From: Selenomonadaceae bacterium
GTDB lineage: Bacteria > Bacillota > Negativicutes > Selenomonadales > Selenomonadaceae
NCBI GenBank assembly: GCA_017554235.1
Contig: JAFZIV010000035.1
Location: 18,403 to 82,402, forward strand
DNA length: 64,000 nucleotides
Direction: 5' to 3'
Each line of letters starts with the position of its first letter. Position 1 is the first letter of the stretch. Positions 18,172-26,494 of the stretch are shown here, one piece after another. Both the position numbers and the translations under genes were made by a program. Below the pieces are notes generated by a model. It did no database searches, had not been told where the DNA came from, and worked only from the letters and a program-made list of their open reading frames with translations.

Positions 18172-18402
18172 TTGCTTAAGGTATATTCGTTTCAGGCGTG
18201 TCCTTGGTGTGACAAGGTAAAAAAATATCTCAAGTCAAAGAATGTCGAATTTGAAGTTCACGATATTGAGTTGAATGAAGAAGATGCTATCGCTTGTGAA
18301 AAACTTTCCGGCGATACTATGGTTCCTGTTATCACGGCGGACGACGTTCATTACGTTGTTGGTTTCGATAAGGCGAAGATTGACGCGTTGCTTGGCATTT
18401 AA
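18172..18402 (+). CDS. Glutaredoxin-like protein
   Basis: 76 residues, one thioredoxin-fold domain. The redox pair is CPWC (Cys10/Cys13) rather than the CPYC of classical glutaredoxin. TMVPVITADD supplies the cis-Pro loop. It lies one base after trxB and 18 bases before the peroxidase, suggesting a reductase-carrier-peroxidase chain (inference). Start TTG at 18172 behind AAGGAGAAAA. Confidence 0.88.
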   Translation: MLKVYSFQACPWCDKVKKYLKSKNVEFEVHDIELNEEDAIACEKLSGDTMVPVITADDVHYVVGFDKAKIDALLGI

Positions 18403-18420
18403 AATTTAGGAGAAAGATTT

Positions 18421-18966
18421 ATGGGCATTTACGATTTTACCGTTAAGACTAATCGCGGCGTTGAAAAAAATCTCGGCGAATACAAAGGAAAAGTCCTGCT
18501 GATTGTCAACACCGCCAGCAAATGTGGCTTTACTCCGCAGTTCAAAGAGTTGCAGGAACTTTACGACAAGTACAAAGATCGCGGTCTTGAAATTCTCGGC
18601 TTTCCGTGCAATCAGTTTGCGGGACAAGAACCCGGCTCAAATGATGAAGTTCAAAGTTTTTGCCGACTCAATTACGGCGTAAAGTTTCAGATTTTCGACA
18701 AAGGCGACGTTCGCGGCGAAAATGCGCAACCGCTTTTCAAATATTTAACCGCGCAGAAAAAGTTTGAAGGCTTTGATGAATCGCACCCGATAGCTAAACC
18801 GCTTATGGAAGCTCTGAAAAAAAATTTCCCTGAATATCTTGAAGGCGACGGAATTAAATGGAACTTCACTAAATTTTTGATTGACAGGGAAGGAAATGTT
18901 GTGGCGCGTTTTGAACCGACAACTAATCCTTCGGCAATAGCGGGCGACATTGAAAAATTGCTTTAA
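18421..18966 (+). CDS. Glutathione peroxidase family protein (thiol peroxidase type)
   Basis: 181 residues. The peroxidatic residue is Cys35 in [11 protein letters not shown], and [12 protein letters not shown] and [10 protein letters not shown] are the other family blocks, the latter holding the catalytic Trp and Asn. It has Cys and not Sec at the active site. Bacterial members usually take electrons from thioredoxin, which fits the adjacent trxB and glutaredoxin-like genes. Start ATG behind AGGAGAAAG. Confidence 0.93.
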   Translation: MGIYDFTVKTNRGVEKNLGEYKGKVLLIVNTASKCGFTPQFKELQELYDKYKDRGLEILGFPCNQFAGQEPGSNDEVQSFCRLNYGVKFQIFDKGDVRGENAQPLFKYLTAQKKFEGFDESHPIAKPLMEALKKNFPEYLEGDGIKWNFTKFLIDREGNVVARFEPTTNPSAIAGDIEKLL

Positions 18967-18975
18967 AGTTTTTTC

Positions 18976-19004
18976 TTGCAATTTTTCTTAAGCTGTGCTA
19001 AACT
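18976..19004 (+). promoter_or_regulatory. Probable promoter for rpsT
   Basis: TTGCAA, 17-base spacer, TAAACT, 35 bases before the rpsT start. Confidence 0.6.
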
Positions 19005-19038
19005 TCCCTCTATCAAAATTTAAGGGAGGTTTGATGGT

Positions 19039-19302
19039 TTGCCGAATATTAAATCATCTAAGAAAAGCGTAAAACTCGATGCGAAACGTCATGAGCGTAA
19101 CGTTTTTGAAAAAACACGTATGAAGAAAGCTCAGAAACTCGTGTTGGCGGCAGTCGCGGAAAATAATGCTGTTGAAGCTCAAAAACTTCTGCCCGCCGCT
19201 CATAAAGCGATAGATCAAGCCGCTGCTAATAATACTATTCATAAAAATGCCGCTGCGCGCAAAAAATCTAAGCTTACATTGAAGGTCAACGCGATTTCTT
19301 AA
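19039..19302 (+). CDS. rpsT: 30S ribosomal protein S20
   Basis: 87 residues, very basic and helical: MPNIKSSKKSVK at the N-terminus and NTIHKNAAARKKSKL near the C-terminus are characteristic. It binds 16S rRNA early in 30S assembly. The start is a TTG behind GGGAGGT, usual for this gene in which translation is often autoregulated. Own promoter upstream and own terminator downstream, so monocistronic. Confidence 0.97.
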   Translation: MPNIKSSKKSVKLDAKRHERNVFEKTRMKKAQKLVLAAVAENNAVEAQKLLPAAHKAIDQAAANNTIHKNAAARKKSKLTLKVNAIS

Positions 19303-19317
19303 TAAATTTTTTGTCCA

Positions 19318-19345
19318 AGTTCACTCCAAAGGGTGGGCTTTTTTG
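19318..19345 (+). terminator. Terminator after rpsT
   Basis: AGTTCAC pairs with GTGGGCT (two wobbles) and is followed by TTTTTTG. Confidence 0.65.
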
Positions 19346-19403
19346 TTAGTAAAAAAAATTTTTTCGCCATGTAACCTTTTATGAAAATAAATTGAAAAAA
19401 CTC

Positions 19404-19433
19404 TTTACAAAATGCCAAAGGGTGTGTTAGAAT
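19404..19433 (+). promoter_or_regulatory. Probable promoter for sepF
   Basis: TTTACA, 18-base spacer, TAGAAT. It leaves a leader of about 105 bases before sepF. Confidence 0.55.
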
Positions 19434-19506
19434 AGCGACACAATAAATTAAGCTGATTAGTGAATAGTAAATAAACGGAAAAAATTTTCATAGAAAGGGA
19501 GTGACG

Positions 19507-19539
19507 GCGCGGGTTCACAACGTATGGAACACGCCGCGC
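19507..19539 (+). promoter_or_regulatory. GC-rich hairpin in the sepF leader
   Basis: GCGCGG plus GTTC pairs with GAAC and CCGCGC across a 10-base loop, with a three-base ACG bulge. It lies between a Shine-Dalgarno-like AAAGGGAG (19494-19501) and the sepF ATG at 19547. Folding would bring the two closer, so it may control sepF translation (inference). Confidence 0.5.
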
Positions 19540-19546
19540 GACAATT

Positions 19547-20122
19547 ATGGCTGTTATGGATTGGGTAAAGAAAGTCACAGATTTGATTATGCCTTTGGAG
19601 CCTGCTGAAGAAGAGTACGAGGAAGAAAGAAAGCAGGAAACTAAAAAGGAAGAGCAAAAGGCTCAAACTGTGCAAGAAGTTAAAGAGGTTCGTCGTGCGG
19701 CAGGTGGCGGCGGGGCTGCTTATACGGCGAAAATGAATACTTCAGAAAGCGGTACAATGTCAGTTGGCGGCAAGCGTTATTCGGCTTACGAAACGGCTGT
19801 ACCTGATACGGAAGATCGTCCCAACTTGAAAGTTGTCAAGTCCCCCGAATTTTCCGTCAAGATTTATCATTCTGTCAACGGTAGTCAAGTCTGCGCGGTT
19901 GCGGATGATATTCTTAGCAGAAAAGCGGCTGTTGTCAATTACGAGGCACTTGACGAAGCAGAGCAACGCAGAATTTGCGATTTCATTAACGGCGTTTGCT
20001 ATGCGGCTGACGGTTCAGTTCGTATGATTTCCGACAGAATTTTCCTCTATGTCCCCGCAGGTATAAACGCTGAAGATATTGCTATGGCGGCGGCATCGGT
20101 ATACGCACATGGTCACAGATAA
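19547..20122 (+). CDS. sepF: Cell division protein SepF
   Basis: 191 residues. SepF polymerises and anchors FtsZ to the membrane. The start WVKKVTDLIMP can form the membrane-binding amphipathic helix. A charged Glu/Lys linker follows (about 20-50), then a Gly-rich stretch, then the conserved C-terminal domain with AAVVNYEALDEAEQRRICDF and DGSVRMISDRIFLYVPAG. No strong ribosome site directly precedes either candidate ATG (19547 or 19556); see the leader hairpin. It has its own promoter and terminator and no ylm or fts neighbours, unlike its usual cluster. Confidence 0.92.
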   Translation: MAVMDWVKKVTDLIMPLEPAEEEYEEERKQETKKEEQKAQTVQEVKEVRRAAGGGGAAYTAKMNTSESGTMSVGGKRYSAYETAVPDTEDRPNLKVVKSPEFSVKIYHSVNGSQVCAVADDILSRKAAVVNYEALDEAEQRRICDFINGVCYAADGSVRMISDRIFLYVPAGINAEDIAMAAASVYAHGHR

Positions 20123-20151
20123 AATTTTATTAGAAATTATGAGATAAAATT

Positions 20152-20184
20152 AAACGGGTACTCTTTCAGGGTATCCGTTTTAAA
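20152..20184 (+). terminator. Terminator after sepF
   Basis: AAACGGGTAC pairs with GTATCCGTTT (one internal mismatch) and is followed by TAAATTT. Confidence 0.65.
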
Positions 20185-20267
20185 TTTACAAAAAAGCTTG
20201 CCGATAAATCAATAACCGCTTAAAATATCACGCATAATTTAATTTGAAAATTTCGGAGGGAATAATT

Positions 20268-21575
20268 TTGACAGCGTTAATTTTGCCGATAACGCTAATA
20301 ATTTTTTTGGCGATTATGAGCGGCTATTTTTCGTTAATGGAAACGTCACTCAACGAAGCGCGGCATGGCAGACTTGAAAAACTTGCGCAGGACGGTGACA
20401 AAGACGCCGAAGCCGCTTTAAAAATTTTAGATTCGCCGCTAAATGCTTTGTACACCGCGCAGATTGGCATAACCGTAACGGGAATTTTATCCGGCTGTTC
20501 ATCAATCTTGCTTTCAGAATTTATCTTAATTGAAATAAATTCTTTGCCGCATGTAGACATTGTATCTCATGTAGAAATTATATCTCTGGTAATTTCCTTT
20601 GCCGTCGTGATATTTATAATGCTTATATTTGGAAGTTTTTTACCTGCGCGGATAGCTCAACAGTCACCGGAAAATTTTTTGATGAACCACCATAAAAGTA
20701 TTCGCGTTATAGTATTTTTGATGATGCCGCTCGTTTATGTGTTCGATAAAATTTCCGGCGGCTTGATGATGCTTTTCGGAATGAATCCCGAAACTACCGA
20801 TACCGTAACCGAAGATGAAGTAAAAGAGTTAATCGAACAAGGGACGGAGGACGGAACTTTTGAGGAATTTGAACGCGAGACCGTCGACAAAATTTTTCAA
20901 CTTAGCGACGAAACGGTTTATGCACTGATGACGCCGCGTCTTCATATGAGTTGGCTTAATATTACTGATGACGTTGAAAAAAATTTGAAAATTATTCGCG
21001 AAACAAATCAAACAATTTTTCCCGTCGGTGAAGGAAGTCTTGACGAGTTTAAGGGAGTGATTTACGCAAAAGATTTATTGGACGCCGTTTTAAATCTCCA
21101 GCCCGATGAAAAATTAGACTTGACAACTCTGTTAAAAAAGCCCGTGTTTGTACCGCGTACTATGGAAATTTTTAGGCTCGTCGATAAATTTAAGGTTAGC
21201 GGAGCATCTGCCGCGATTGTGAATGGTGAATACGGCGGAGTTATAGGATTCGTGACGCTTGACGATATTGCGGGCGAAATTGTCGGCACTAATGAAGATG
21301 AACCGCGCGAAAAACAATTTCTTCAAAAAGATAATTCCTACATTGTTGACGGGCTTTGTGACATTGACGATTTTAAAAGCCAATTTAATATTGAAACTTT
21401 GCCGGACGAGGAACACGAATATTTTCACACTATGGGCGGCTTTTTAACTTCGCTGTTCGGATATATTCCTAAGACCGGCGAAACTTACGATTGGAACGGC
21501 TTACGCTTTGAAGTCATAAAAATGGACAAGGCTCGTATCGCTAAGATTCGTATTACTGAAATATCCCAATTATGA
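20268..21575 (+). CDS. CNNM/CBS-domain membrane protein (HlyC/CorC family)
   Basis: 435 residues. Residues 1-180 form a CNNM membrane domain with four hydrophobic segments and the motif SGYFSLMETSLNEARHGRL. Two CBS domains follow (ALMTPRLHMSWLN... and FKVSGASAAIVNGEYGGVIGFVTLDDIAGEIVG), then a CorC_HlyC domain ending in RFEVIKMDKARIAKIRI. Such proteins are linked to Mg or Co export; the hemolysin label is historical. The start is the TTG at 20268 behind GGAGGG; a TTG at 20244 lacks a site. Monocistronic. Confidence 0.9.
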   Translation: MTALILPITLIIFLAIMSGYFSLMETSLNEARHGRLEKLAQDGDKDAEAALKILDSPLNALYTAQIGITVTGILSGCSSILLSEFILIEINSLPHVDIVSHVEIISLVISFAVVIFIMLIFGSFLPARIAQQSPENFLMNHHKSIRVIVFLMMPLVYVFDKISGGLMMLFGMNPETTDTVTEDEVKELIEQGTEDGTFEEFERETVDKIFQLSDETVYALMTPRLHMSWLNITDDVEKNLKIIRETNQTIFPVGEGSLDEFKGVIYAKDLLDAVLNLQPDEKLDLTTLLKKPVFVPRTMEIFRLVDKFKVSGASAAIVNGEYGGVIGFVTLDDIAGEIVGTNEDEPREKQFLQKDNSYIVDGLCDIDDFKSQFNIETLPDEEHEYFHTMGGFLTSLFGYIPKTGETYDWNGLRFEVIKMDKARIAKIRITEISQL

Positions 21576-21701
21576 AAATTATCGGGAGGTTATCAGAAGT
21601 ATTTACAAAAATTGAAAACTAGATTAAAATGCTTAACGATTTAATTTTAGAAATTGGGAAATTTAGAAAAATGTGTTATCAATAGAAAGGAGACGATTTT
21701 A

Positions 21702-22508
21702 TTGGTAGGCGATATTTTACGCAAAGAGCGCGAGAAACAAAGGATGACTATTTCAGAAGTTGAAGAAGGCACAAGTATTCGTGCCTCGTACATAGAAGCT
21801 ATTGAAAGCGGTGCATACGATAAAATGCCCGGGCGCGTTTACGCAAAAGGGTTTATAAAAAATTACGCTAACTTTTTAAATTTAAACGGCGAAGAAATTG
21901 TAAAGCAATTTATGTCGGAAGTTGCTCCCGCTGTCGAACCCGTCGAGGTTGAGGACGTAGCGGAAGAATCTAAAAATAAAGGTAAAACGTTTAGCGTAAG
22001 CGGCAGACGTTTAGAGGAAGTTGGAAGTAAAATTTCTGGCAATCACCTTGTAGCGGCAATTATGGTTATTGCTTTGCTTATCGGCGGATTTTTTTACTTC
22101 AACAGTTCGAGCGGTGTAGAAGTCGCGCAGGTTGAAACTACTAAGCCGCAGGAAATTACTACAACGCAAACTGAAACAGTTACGCCCGCGCCTGAAACTG
22201 CAACTGCCTCCGCGCCCGTAACTGAAAGTGTTGTAACTACTCCTGTATCTGCCGCTCCTGCGCCGCAAGTTGACGGTGTAAACCTTCAAGCAACTTTTTC
22301 AGGCGATTGCTGGATGTCGGTTACGGTTGACGGTGCGGTTGTCTACGAAGGTATGATGAACGCGGGACAAGTTATGGATTGGAAAGGCAATCAAAATGTT
22401 ACTGTTCGCGTCGGCAATGCAGGGGCTGTTGATTTTGTGATGAACGGTCAAAATTTTGGAAAGCTCGGCGGCGACGGTGATGTTGTTGACAGAAACTTTA
22501 CGCGCTAA
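21702..22508 (+). CDS. RodZ-like cell-shape protein
   Basis: 268 residues. Residues 1-65 are a helix-turn-helix of the RodZ type (VGDILRKEREKQRMTISEVE, YIEAIESGAYDKMPGRVYAKGF). One membrane helix follows near 115-133 (AAIMVIALLIGGFFYF), then a Thr/Pro-rich linker, then a C-terminal DUF4115-like beta domain (DCWMSVTVDGAVVYEGMM). RodZ links MreB to the cell-wall elongation machinery. The start is the TTG at 21702 behind AAAGGAG; a start at 21654 would add 16 residues without a site. The next gene follows after a short repeat. Confidence 0.88.
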   Translation: MVGDILRKEREKQRMTISEVEEGTSIRASYIEAIESGAYDKMPGRVYAKGFIKNYANFLNLNGEEIVKQFMSEVAPAVEPVEVEDVAEESKNKGKTFSVSGRRLEEVGSKISGNHLVAAIMVIALLIGGFFYFNSSSGVEVAQVETTKPQEITTTQTETVTPAPETATASAPVTESVVTTPVSAAPAPQVDGVNLQATFSGDCWMSVTVDGAVVYEGMMNAGQVMDWKGNQNVTVRVGNAGAVDFVMNGQNFGKLGGDGDVVDRNFTR

Positions 22509-22511
22509 TTT

Positions 22512-22570
22512 TAGACGATAGCTTGTAGTTGGTAGCTTGTAGTTTTTCTCTATCGGCTATCAGCTATTTT
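22512..22570. repeat. Short tandem repeat of the GATAGCTTGTAG type
   Basis: GATAGCTTGTAGTTGGTAGC followed by TTGTAG and, inverted, CTATCGGCTATCAGCTA. Similar in style to the strand-symmetric repeats at 32752, 39324 and 59045, though the unit differs. Confidence 0.55.
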
Positions 22571-22584
22571 TTTGAGGAAAATTT

Positions 22585-24219
22585 ATGACGTGGCGGCAAG
22601 TATCAGAATTAAAATCTATTTTGGCTAAAGAATCGGGCTACACGATTAAGGGCGGACAATTCAAATTTGCGTTGACGTATCCGAATTTTTATAACGTCGG
22701 TATGTCTAACTTGGGGCTGCACATAATTTATCAGCTTTTAAATTCGCGGGCAGAAATTTCCTGCGAAAGATTTTTTCTGCCGGACGAAAAAATTATTGCC
22801 GAAATTGAACGCGACAATTCAAGTTTAATGAGTATCGAAACGCAGACGCCGCTGAAAAATTTTAACGTTGTGGCATTTTCAATTTCATTTGAACAGGATT
22901 ATTTCAACGTTGTAAAAATTCTTAAGCTTGGAAAAATTAATCCTCTTGCCTCTGCGCGGACAAAATTTGATCCTATACTGATTGCGGGCGGACCTTGTGC
23001 GACGTTTAATCCTGCGCCGTTATCGTCAATCTTCGACGCCTTTGTTATCGGCGAAGGTGAAGTTGTATTGCCGCCGCTTGTGGACGTGTTGACAGCTGAT
23101 GAAAATATTTCTCGCGCAGAGTTGCTTGAAAAACTTTCCAACGTTGAAGGCGTTTACGTTCCCGCGTTTCCTAAAAAAAATATTAAGCGGCAGTTTGTAA
23201 AAAATCTTGACGAATATCCTGCGCACTCGGTTATAATTACTGACAGCACCGAATTTAATATGTATCTGCTGGAAACTGCGCGGGGTTGCGGGCGTCATTG
23301 TCGATTTTGTATGGCGGGATATTGTTTCCGCAGACCTCGTAACCGTTCACTGAAAACTTTGCAAGCCGCCATTGATGACGCTAAATCTTTTAACAAAAAA
23401 TTGGGATTAATGGGCGCGGCGATTTCCGATTACCCGCAGATTAATGAACTTTGTAAATTTATTCTCGATAACAATCTGAAAATGTCCGTTGCGTCATTCC
23501 GCGCAGATTCTGTAACTGCTGAACTTGTCAACGCGCTAGCTAAAAGCGGCTTAAAGACTTTGACGATTGCCCCTGAAGTCGGCAGTGAAAAAATGCGCCG
23601 CGTTACTAACAAAGGCATTACCGAAGAAAATATTTTTAACGCCGTCAAGCTCGGTATAAACGCAGGAATTAAAAATTTCAAGCTGTACTTTATGATTGGC
23701 TTGCCGTTTGAGGAAATGTCAGACGTTGACGCGATAGCCGAATTGGTCATAAAGTTGAAAAATTTTTTGCCGGACGGAAAATTTACTTTAAGCGTCAATC
23801 CCTTCATACCTAAACCGTTTACGCCTTTTCAGTGGGCGGCAATGGCTGATAAAAAATATTTGAATGCGGCGTTGAAAAATCTGCGTGCAGGTTTAAAAAA
23901 ATTTCGCGACGTGGAAATAATTTCCGAATCTTTGAAATCTGCGCGGGTACAAGCTATACTTTCACGCGGCGATGAAAAACTTGCAGACATTGTAGCGCAG
24001 TCAGATTCTCCGCAAAAGTTTATGGAGCTTTTCAAGGCGGCAAGTCTTGACGAAAAATTTTACACGCAACGCGAAAGAAATTTCGATGAAATTTTTGCTT
24101 GGGACATCATCAATCAAGGTGTCACGAAAAAATATTTGTGGCAAGAATATCAACGCGCTAAGGAGTTTAAATATACGCCGCGCTGTTTTGACGGCTGTAA
24201 ACGTTGCGGCATATGTTAG
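22585..24219 (+). CDS. Radical SAM protein of the TIGR03960 type (B12-binding-like N-terminus)
   Basis: 544 residues. The N-terminal ~200 residues resemble a degenerate B12-binding domain (YPNFYNVGMSNLGLHIIY, GGPCATFNPAPL, FVIGEGE). The radical SAM core follows with ETARGCGRHCRFCMAGY, a CxxxCxxC cluster motif near residues 234-241. The C-terminus ends in a Cys-rich tail (CFDGCKRCGIC), perhaps a second metal site. The family is conserved in Firmicutes without a settled function and often fuses to or neighbours a DUF2344 protein, which is absent here. It is upstream of pgeF, whose start follows 8 bases later. Confidence 0.85.
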   Translation: MTWRQVSELKSILAKESGYTIKGGQFKFALTYPNFYNVGMSNLGLHIIYQLLNSRAEISCERFFLPDEKIIAEIERDNSSLMSIETQTPLKNFNVVAFSISFEQDYFNVVKILKLGKINPLASARTKFDPILIAGGPCATFNPAPLSSIFDAFVIGEGEVVLPPLVDVLTADENISRAELLEKLSNVEGVYVPAFPKKNIKRQFVKNLDEYPAHSVIITDSTEFNMYLLETARGCGRHCRFCMAGYCFRRPRNRSLKTLQAAIDDAKSFNKKLGLMGAAISDYPQINELCKFILDNNLKMSVASFRADSVTAELVNALAKSGLKTLTIAPEVGSEKMRRVTNKGITEENIFNAVKLGINAGIKNFKLYFMIGLPFEEMSDVDAIAELVIKLKNFLPDGKFTLSVNPFIPKPFTPFQWAAMADKKYLNAALKNLRAGLKKFRDVEIISESLKSARVQAILSRGDEKLADIVAQSDSPQKFMELFKAASLDEKFYTQRERNFDEIFAWDIINQGVTKKYLWQEYQRAKEFKYTPRCFDGCKRCGIC

Positions 24220-24227
24220 GAGAAAAT

Positions 24228-25061
24228 ATGAGTTATCTTTTAAGACGTACAGAAGAAAATTTATTTCACGGGAAATTTACAACCTTCCCTGACGATTTAG
24301 TTACGCACGCAATTTCTACGCGAATAGGCGGGACAAGCGATAAACCTTTTAACAGTTTAAATTTGGCGTTACACGTCGGCGACGATGCAGAAAAAGTTTT
24401 GGCTAATCGAAAAATTTTTGCAAGCTCACTTGGCTTTAAACTTGAAGATATTGTTACGCCTAATCAAGTTCACGGCGAAAATATTTTCCGTGTCGAAGAA
24501 GTTCACAGAGGGCGCGGCAGTCAATCTTACGACGATTCGATTAAGGAAACGGACGCGCTGATTACCAACGTTAAAAATTTGCCGTTAATGCTGTGTTTCG
24601 CTGATTGTGTACCGATTATGTTTGTTGATATTGAAAACGGAGCGGTAGGAATTGCACACGGCGGTTGGAAAGGAACGCTTAAGAAAATCGCCGCGAAAAC
24701 TTTTTGGGCAATGAAAGAAAATTTCGGTACGACAGCTGAAAATTGTTTGGTAGGGATTGGACCTTCAATAGGCGCGTGTTGCTATGAAGTCGGCGAAAAT
24801 GTTGTCGAAACCTGCGCGGAAATTTTTCCAAATAATGTTGACGAATTGATTATCAAGCGCGACGGGAAAAATTTTTTGGATTTGTGGGCGGCAAATAAAA
24901 TTCAGCTTATGGAAGTCGGCTTACCCGCACAGAATATTGACGTTGCAGGCGAATGTACTTGTTGCAATGCGAATTGGTATTTTTCATATCGTGACGCGCG
25001 AAAAAATAATTTGACGGAGACGGGCAGGATTGCGGCATTAATAGCTTTGAAAGGAATTTAA
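24228..25061 (+). CDS. pgeF: Purine nucleoside phosphorylase-like / peptidoglycan editing factor (YfiH/DUF152)
   Basis: 277 residues. The metal-binding laccase-domain motifs are present: TPNQVHGENIF, LMLCFADCVPIMF, GIAHGGWKGTLKKI, GPSIGACCYEVG and CTCCN. In E. coli the protein limits wrong amino acid use in peptidoglycan, and the family also shows adenosine or purine-nucleoside activities. Start ATG at 24228 behind TAGGAGAAAA. The longer frame from 24204 lies inside the previous gene and has no site. Two bases from the stop the hisZ gene begins. Confidence 0.92.
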   Translation: MSYLLRRTEENLFHGKFTTFPDDLVTHAISTRIGGTSDKPFNSLNLALHVGDDAEKVLANRKIFASSLGFKLEDIVTPNQVHGENIFRVEEVHRGRGSQSYDDSIKETDALITNVKNLPLMLCFADCVPIMFVDIENGAVGIAHGGWKGTLKKIAAKTFWAMKENFGTTAENCLVGIGPSIGACCYEVGENVVETCAEIFPNNVDELIIKRDGKNFLDLWAANKIQLMEVGLPAQNIDVAGECTCCNANWYFSYRDARKNNLTETGRIAALIALKGI

Positions 25062-25062
25062 A

Positions 25063-26232
25063 ATGGCAGGATTTTTAGAAACACCATACGGCACAAGAGA
25101 TTTTTTGCCGAAAGAAGCGGCGGCTAAACGCGAAATTGAAAATAGATTGGCTAAACTTTTCGCAAGTTATGGCTACGAAGAAGTTGTAACGCCGACAATG
25201 GAATTTTTAGAGACGCTGAAAATGTCAGGCGGCACTGTCGAGCAAAATTTATTTAAAATGTTCGACCAAAAAAATAGGACGCTGGCACTTCATCATGAAA
25301 TGACAACTCCTATAGCACGGTTATTTGTGAGTCGTTTTAAAGATTTAGAATTGCCGCTGAAACTTTCCTACAACACGAGCGTTTTCAGATTCAGACAGAA
25401 TCAACCTCAACGTCAATGTGAATTTTATCAAGCCGGCGTTGAACTTTTAGGCGTGTCTAATGCCTTTGCGGACGCGGAAATTATTTCGCTTGCCGCGCAG
25501 AGTTTGAAAATTTCCGGATTGAAGGAATTTAAAATTTGTTTAGGTCAAGTCGAATTTGCCAACGGCTTAATGGAAGAATTTAAATTGCCGCTCGACGTTC
25601 AGAATAAAATTAAAAATGCGCTTGAATGCCACGACGTAGTTGAATTGGAAAAAATTGTTGACGGCATTGATAACGAAAAAGCAAAAGTTTTGAAAGAAAT
25701 TCCAAAGTTGCATGGCGGCGCGGAGGTTTTAAAACGTGCCGGAAGAATTATTGATAACAAAAAATCTTTTACGGCGTTGAATAATTTGGTAGACATTTAC
25801 AATTTGGCGGATATGTACGGCGACTCGGATAAAATTATTTTTGACTTGGGCATAATTCGCGACTTTGAATATTATACGGGCATGGTGTTTGAAGTTTACG
25901 CGCCAAATGTCGGCTACTCTTTAGCTGGCGGCGGGCGTTACGATCATATGCTGAAAGATTTTGGCATAGCTTGTCCTGCGACGGGTTTTGCGGTAGGTAT
26001 CGAAAGAATTTTGCAAGCGCGAGAACTTCAAGGTATTACGGAAAATTTTTCTGCGCGGGACGTTTATATTGGCTATCATGAAGCGCAGGTTGAAGACGCG
26101 ATTAAAAAGGCGGCTGAACTTCGGGCGGCAGGTAAAATTGTAGAATTGGCACTTATGCCGCAGACTTTTGAAGACGCTACTAAGTCGGGCATGGCAAAAA
26201 ATTTTGATGAGATGATTTATTTTGGTCAATAA
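25063..26232 (+). CDS. hisZ: ATP phosphoribosyltransferase regulatory subunit HisZ
   Basis: 389 residues, a class II aminoacyl-tRNA synthetase-like fold without the tRNA-binding domain of HisRS. TPYGTRDFLPKEA, TPTMEFLETL, MTTPIARLFVSR (in place of HisRS LRPE-T), FRQNQPQRQCEFYQAGVE and AGGGRYDHML are seen. HisRS would be about 420 residues with a C-terminal anticodon domain; this protein ends after a short tail. HisZ pairs with the short HisG, which is not in the window. Immediately after the stop lies an IS605-like non-autonomous element. Confidence 0.85.
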   Translation: MAGFLETPYGTRDFLPKEAAAKREIENRLAKLFASYGYEEVVTPTMEFLETLKMSGGTVEQNLFKMFDQKNRTLALHHEMTTPIARLFVSRFKDLELPLKLSYNTSVFRFRQNQPQRQCEFYQAGVELLGVSNAFADAEIISLAAQSLKISGLKEFKICLGQVEFANGLMEEFKLPLDVQNKIKNALECHDVVELEKIVDGIDNEKAKVLKEIPKLHGGAEVLKRAGRIIDNKKSFTALNNLVDIYNLADMYGDSDKIIFDLGIIRDFEYYTGMVFEVYAPNVGYSLAGGGRYDHMLKDFGIACPATGFAVGIERILQARELQGITENFSARDVYIGYHEAQVEDAIKKAAELRAAGKIVELALMPQTFEDATKSGMAKNFDEMIYFGQ

Positions 26233-26465
26233 CCCCACGCTACGGCGGGGCTTGCAGTTAGATTTTCATCCACCGCGTTCGGCTGATTGACGACAGCCCT
26301 GCAAATATTTCTACTTGCAGCATTGAGGTTTCCCAAATCGGGTGCCTTTAAGCCTTAGCTACAACCGTTTCCCCGATATTTTTAGTTTAGCATACAGAAA
26401 AAGCATTTGCAAGAAAATTCGCGCCTTACCTCCCCATGACTGAAGGCAGGGGATTCTCGGCGCAC
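26233..26465 (-). mobile_element. IS200/IS605-like non-autonomous element (solo omega-RNA-like unit)
   Basis: Read on the minus strand this ~230-base unit starts with a CCCCTGCCTTCAGTCATGGGG hairpin-type left end, like the GCCCCCTGCTTTAGC left end of the TnpB element at 41762. It ends with a second GC hairpin (CCCCGCCGTAGCGTGGGG) touching the hisZ stop. In between are conserved-looking blocks such as GTAGCTAAGGCTTAAAGGCA and AACCTCAATGCTGCAAG that I associate from memory with TnpB-linked right ends. There is no open reading frame. It could instead be a structured small RNA gene of another kind. Confidence 0.5.
26384..26412 (-). promoter_or_regulatory. Promoter inside the hisZ-adjacent element
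   Basis: On the minus strand TTGCAA, 17-base spacer, TAAACT. It would start an RNA of about 145 bases running through the element towards hisZ, antisense to the hisZ end if it reads on. Confidence 0.55.
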
Positions 26466-26494
26466 GAAGGTGAATAACCGAAAGGAATTTTGGA

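Noticed and set aside
18421..18966. Possible selenocysteine glutathione peroxidase
   Set aside because: The active-site codon is TGT (Cys), with no in-frame TGA.
25063..26232. Histidyl-tRNA synthetase
   Set aside because: The protein ends without the anticodon-binding domain and the substrate motif differs from HisRS; HisZ fits better, though some doubt remains.
26233..26465. Riboswitch or tRNA downstream of hisZ
   Set aside because: It lies on the opposite strand and after, not before, a gene; no cloverleaf fits. The ends resemble IS605-type hairpins.
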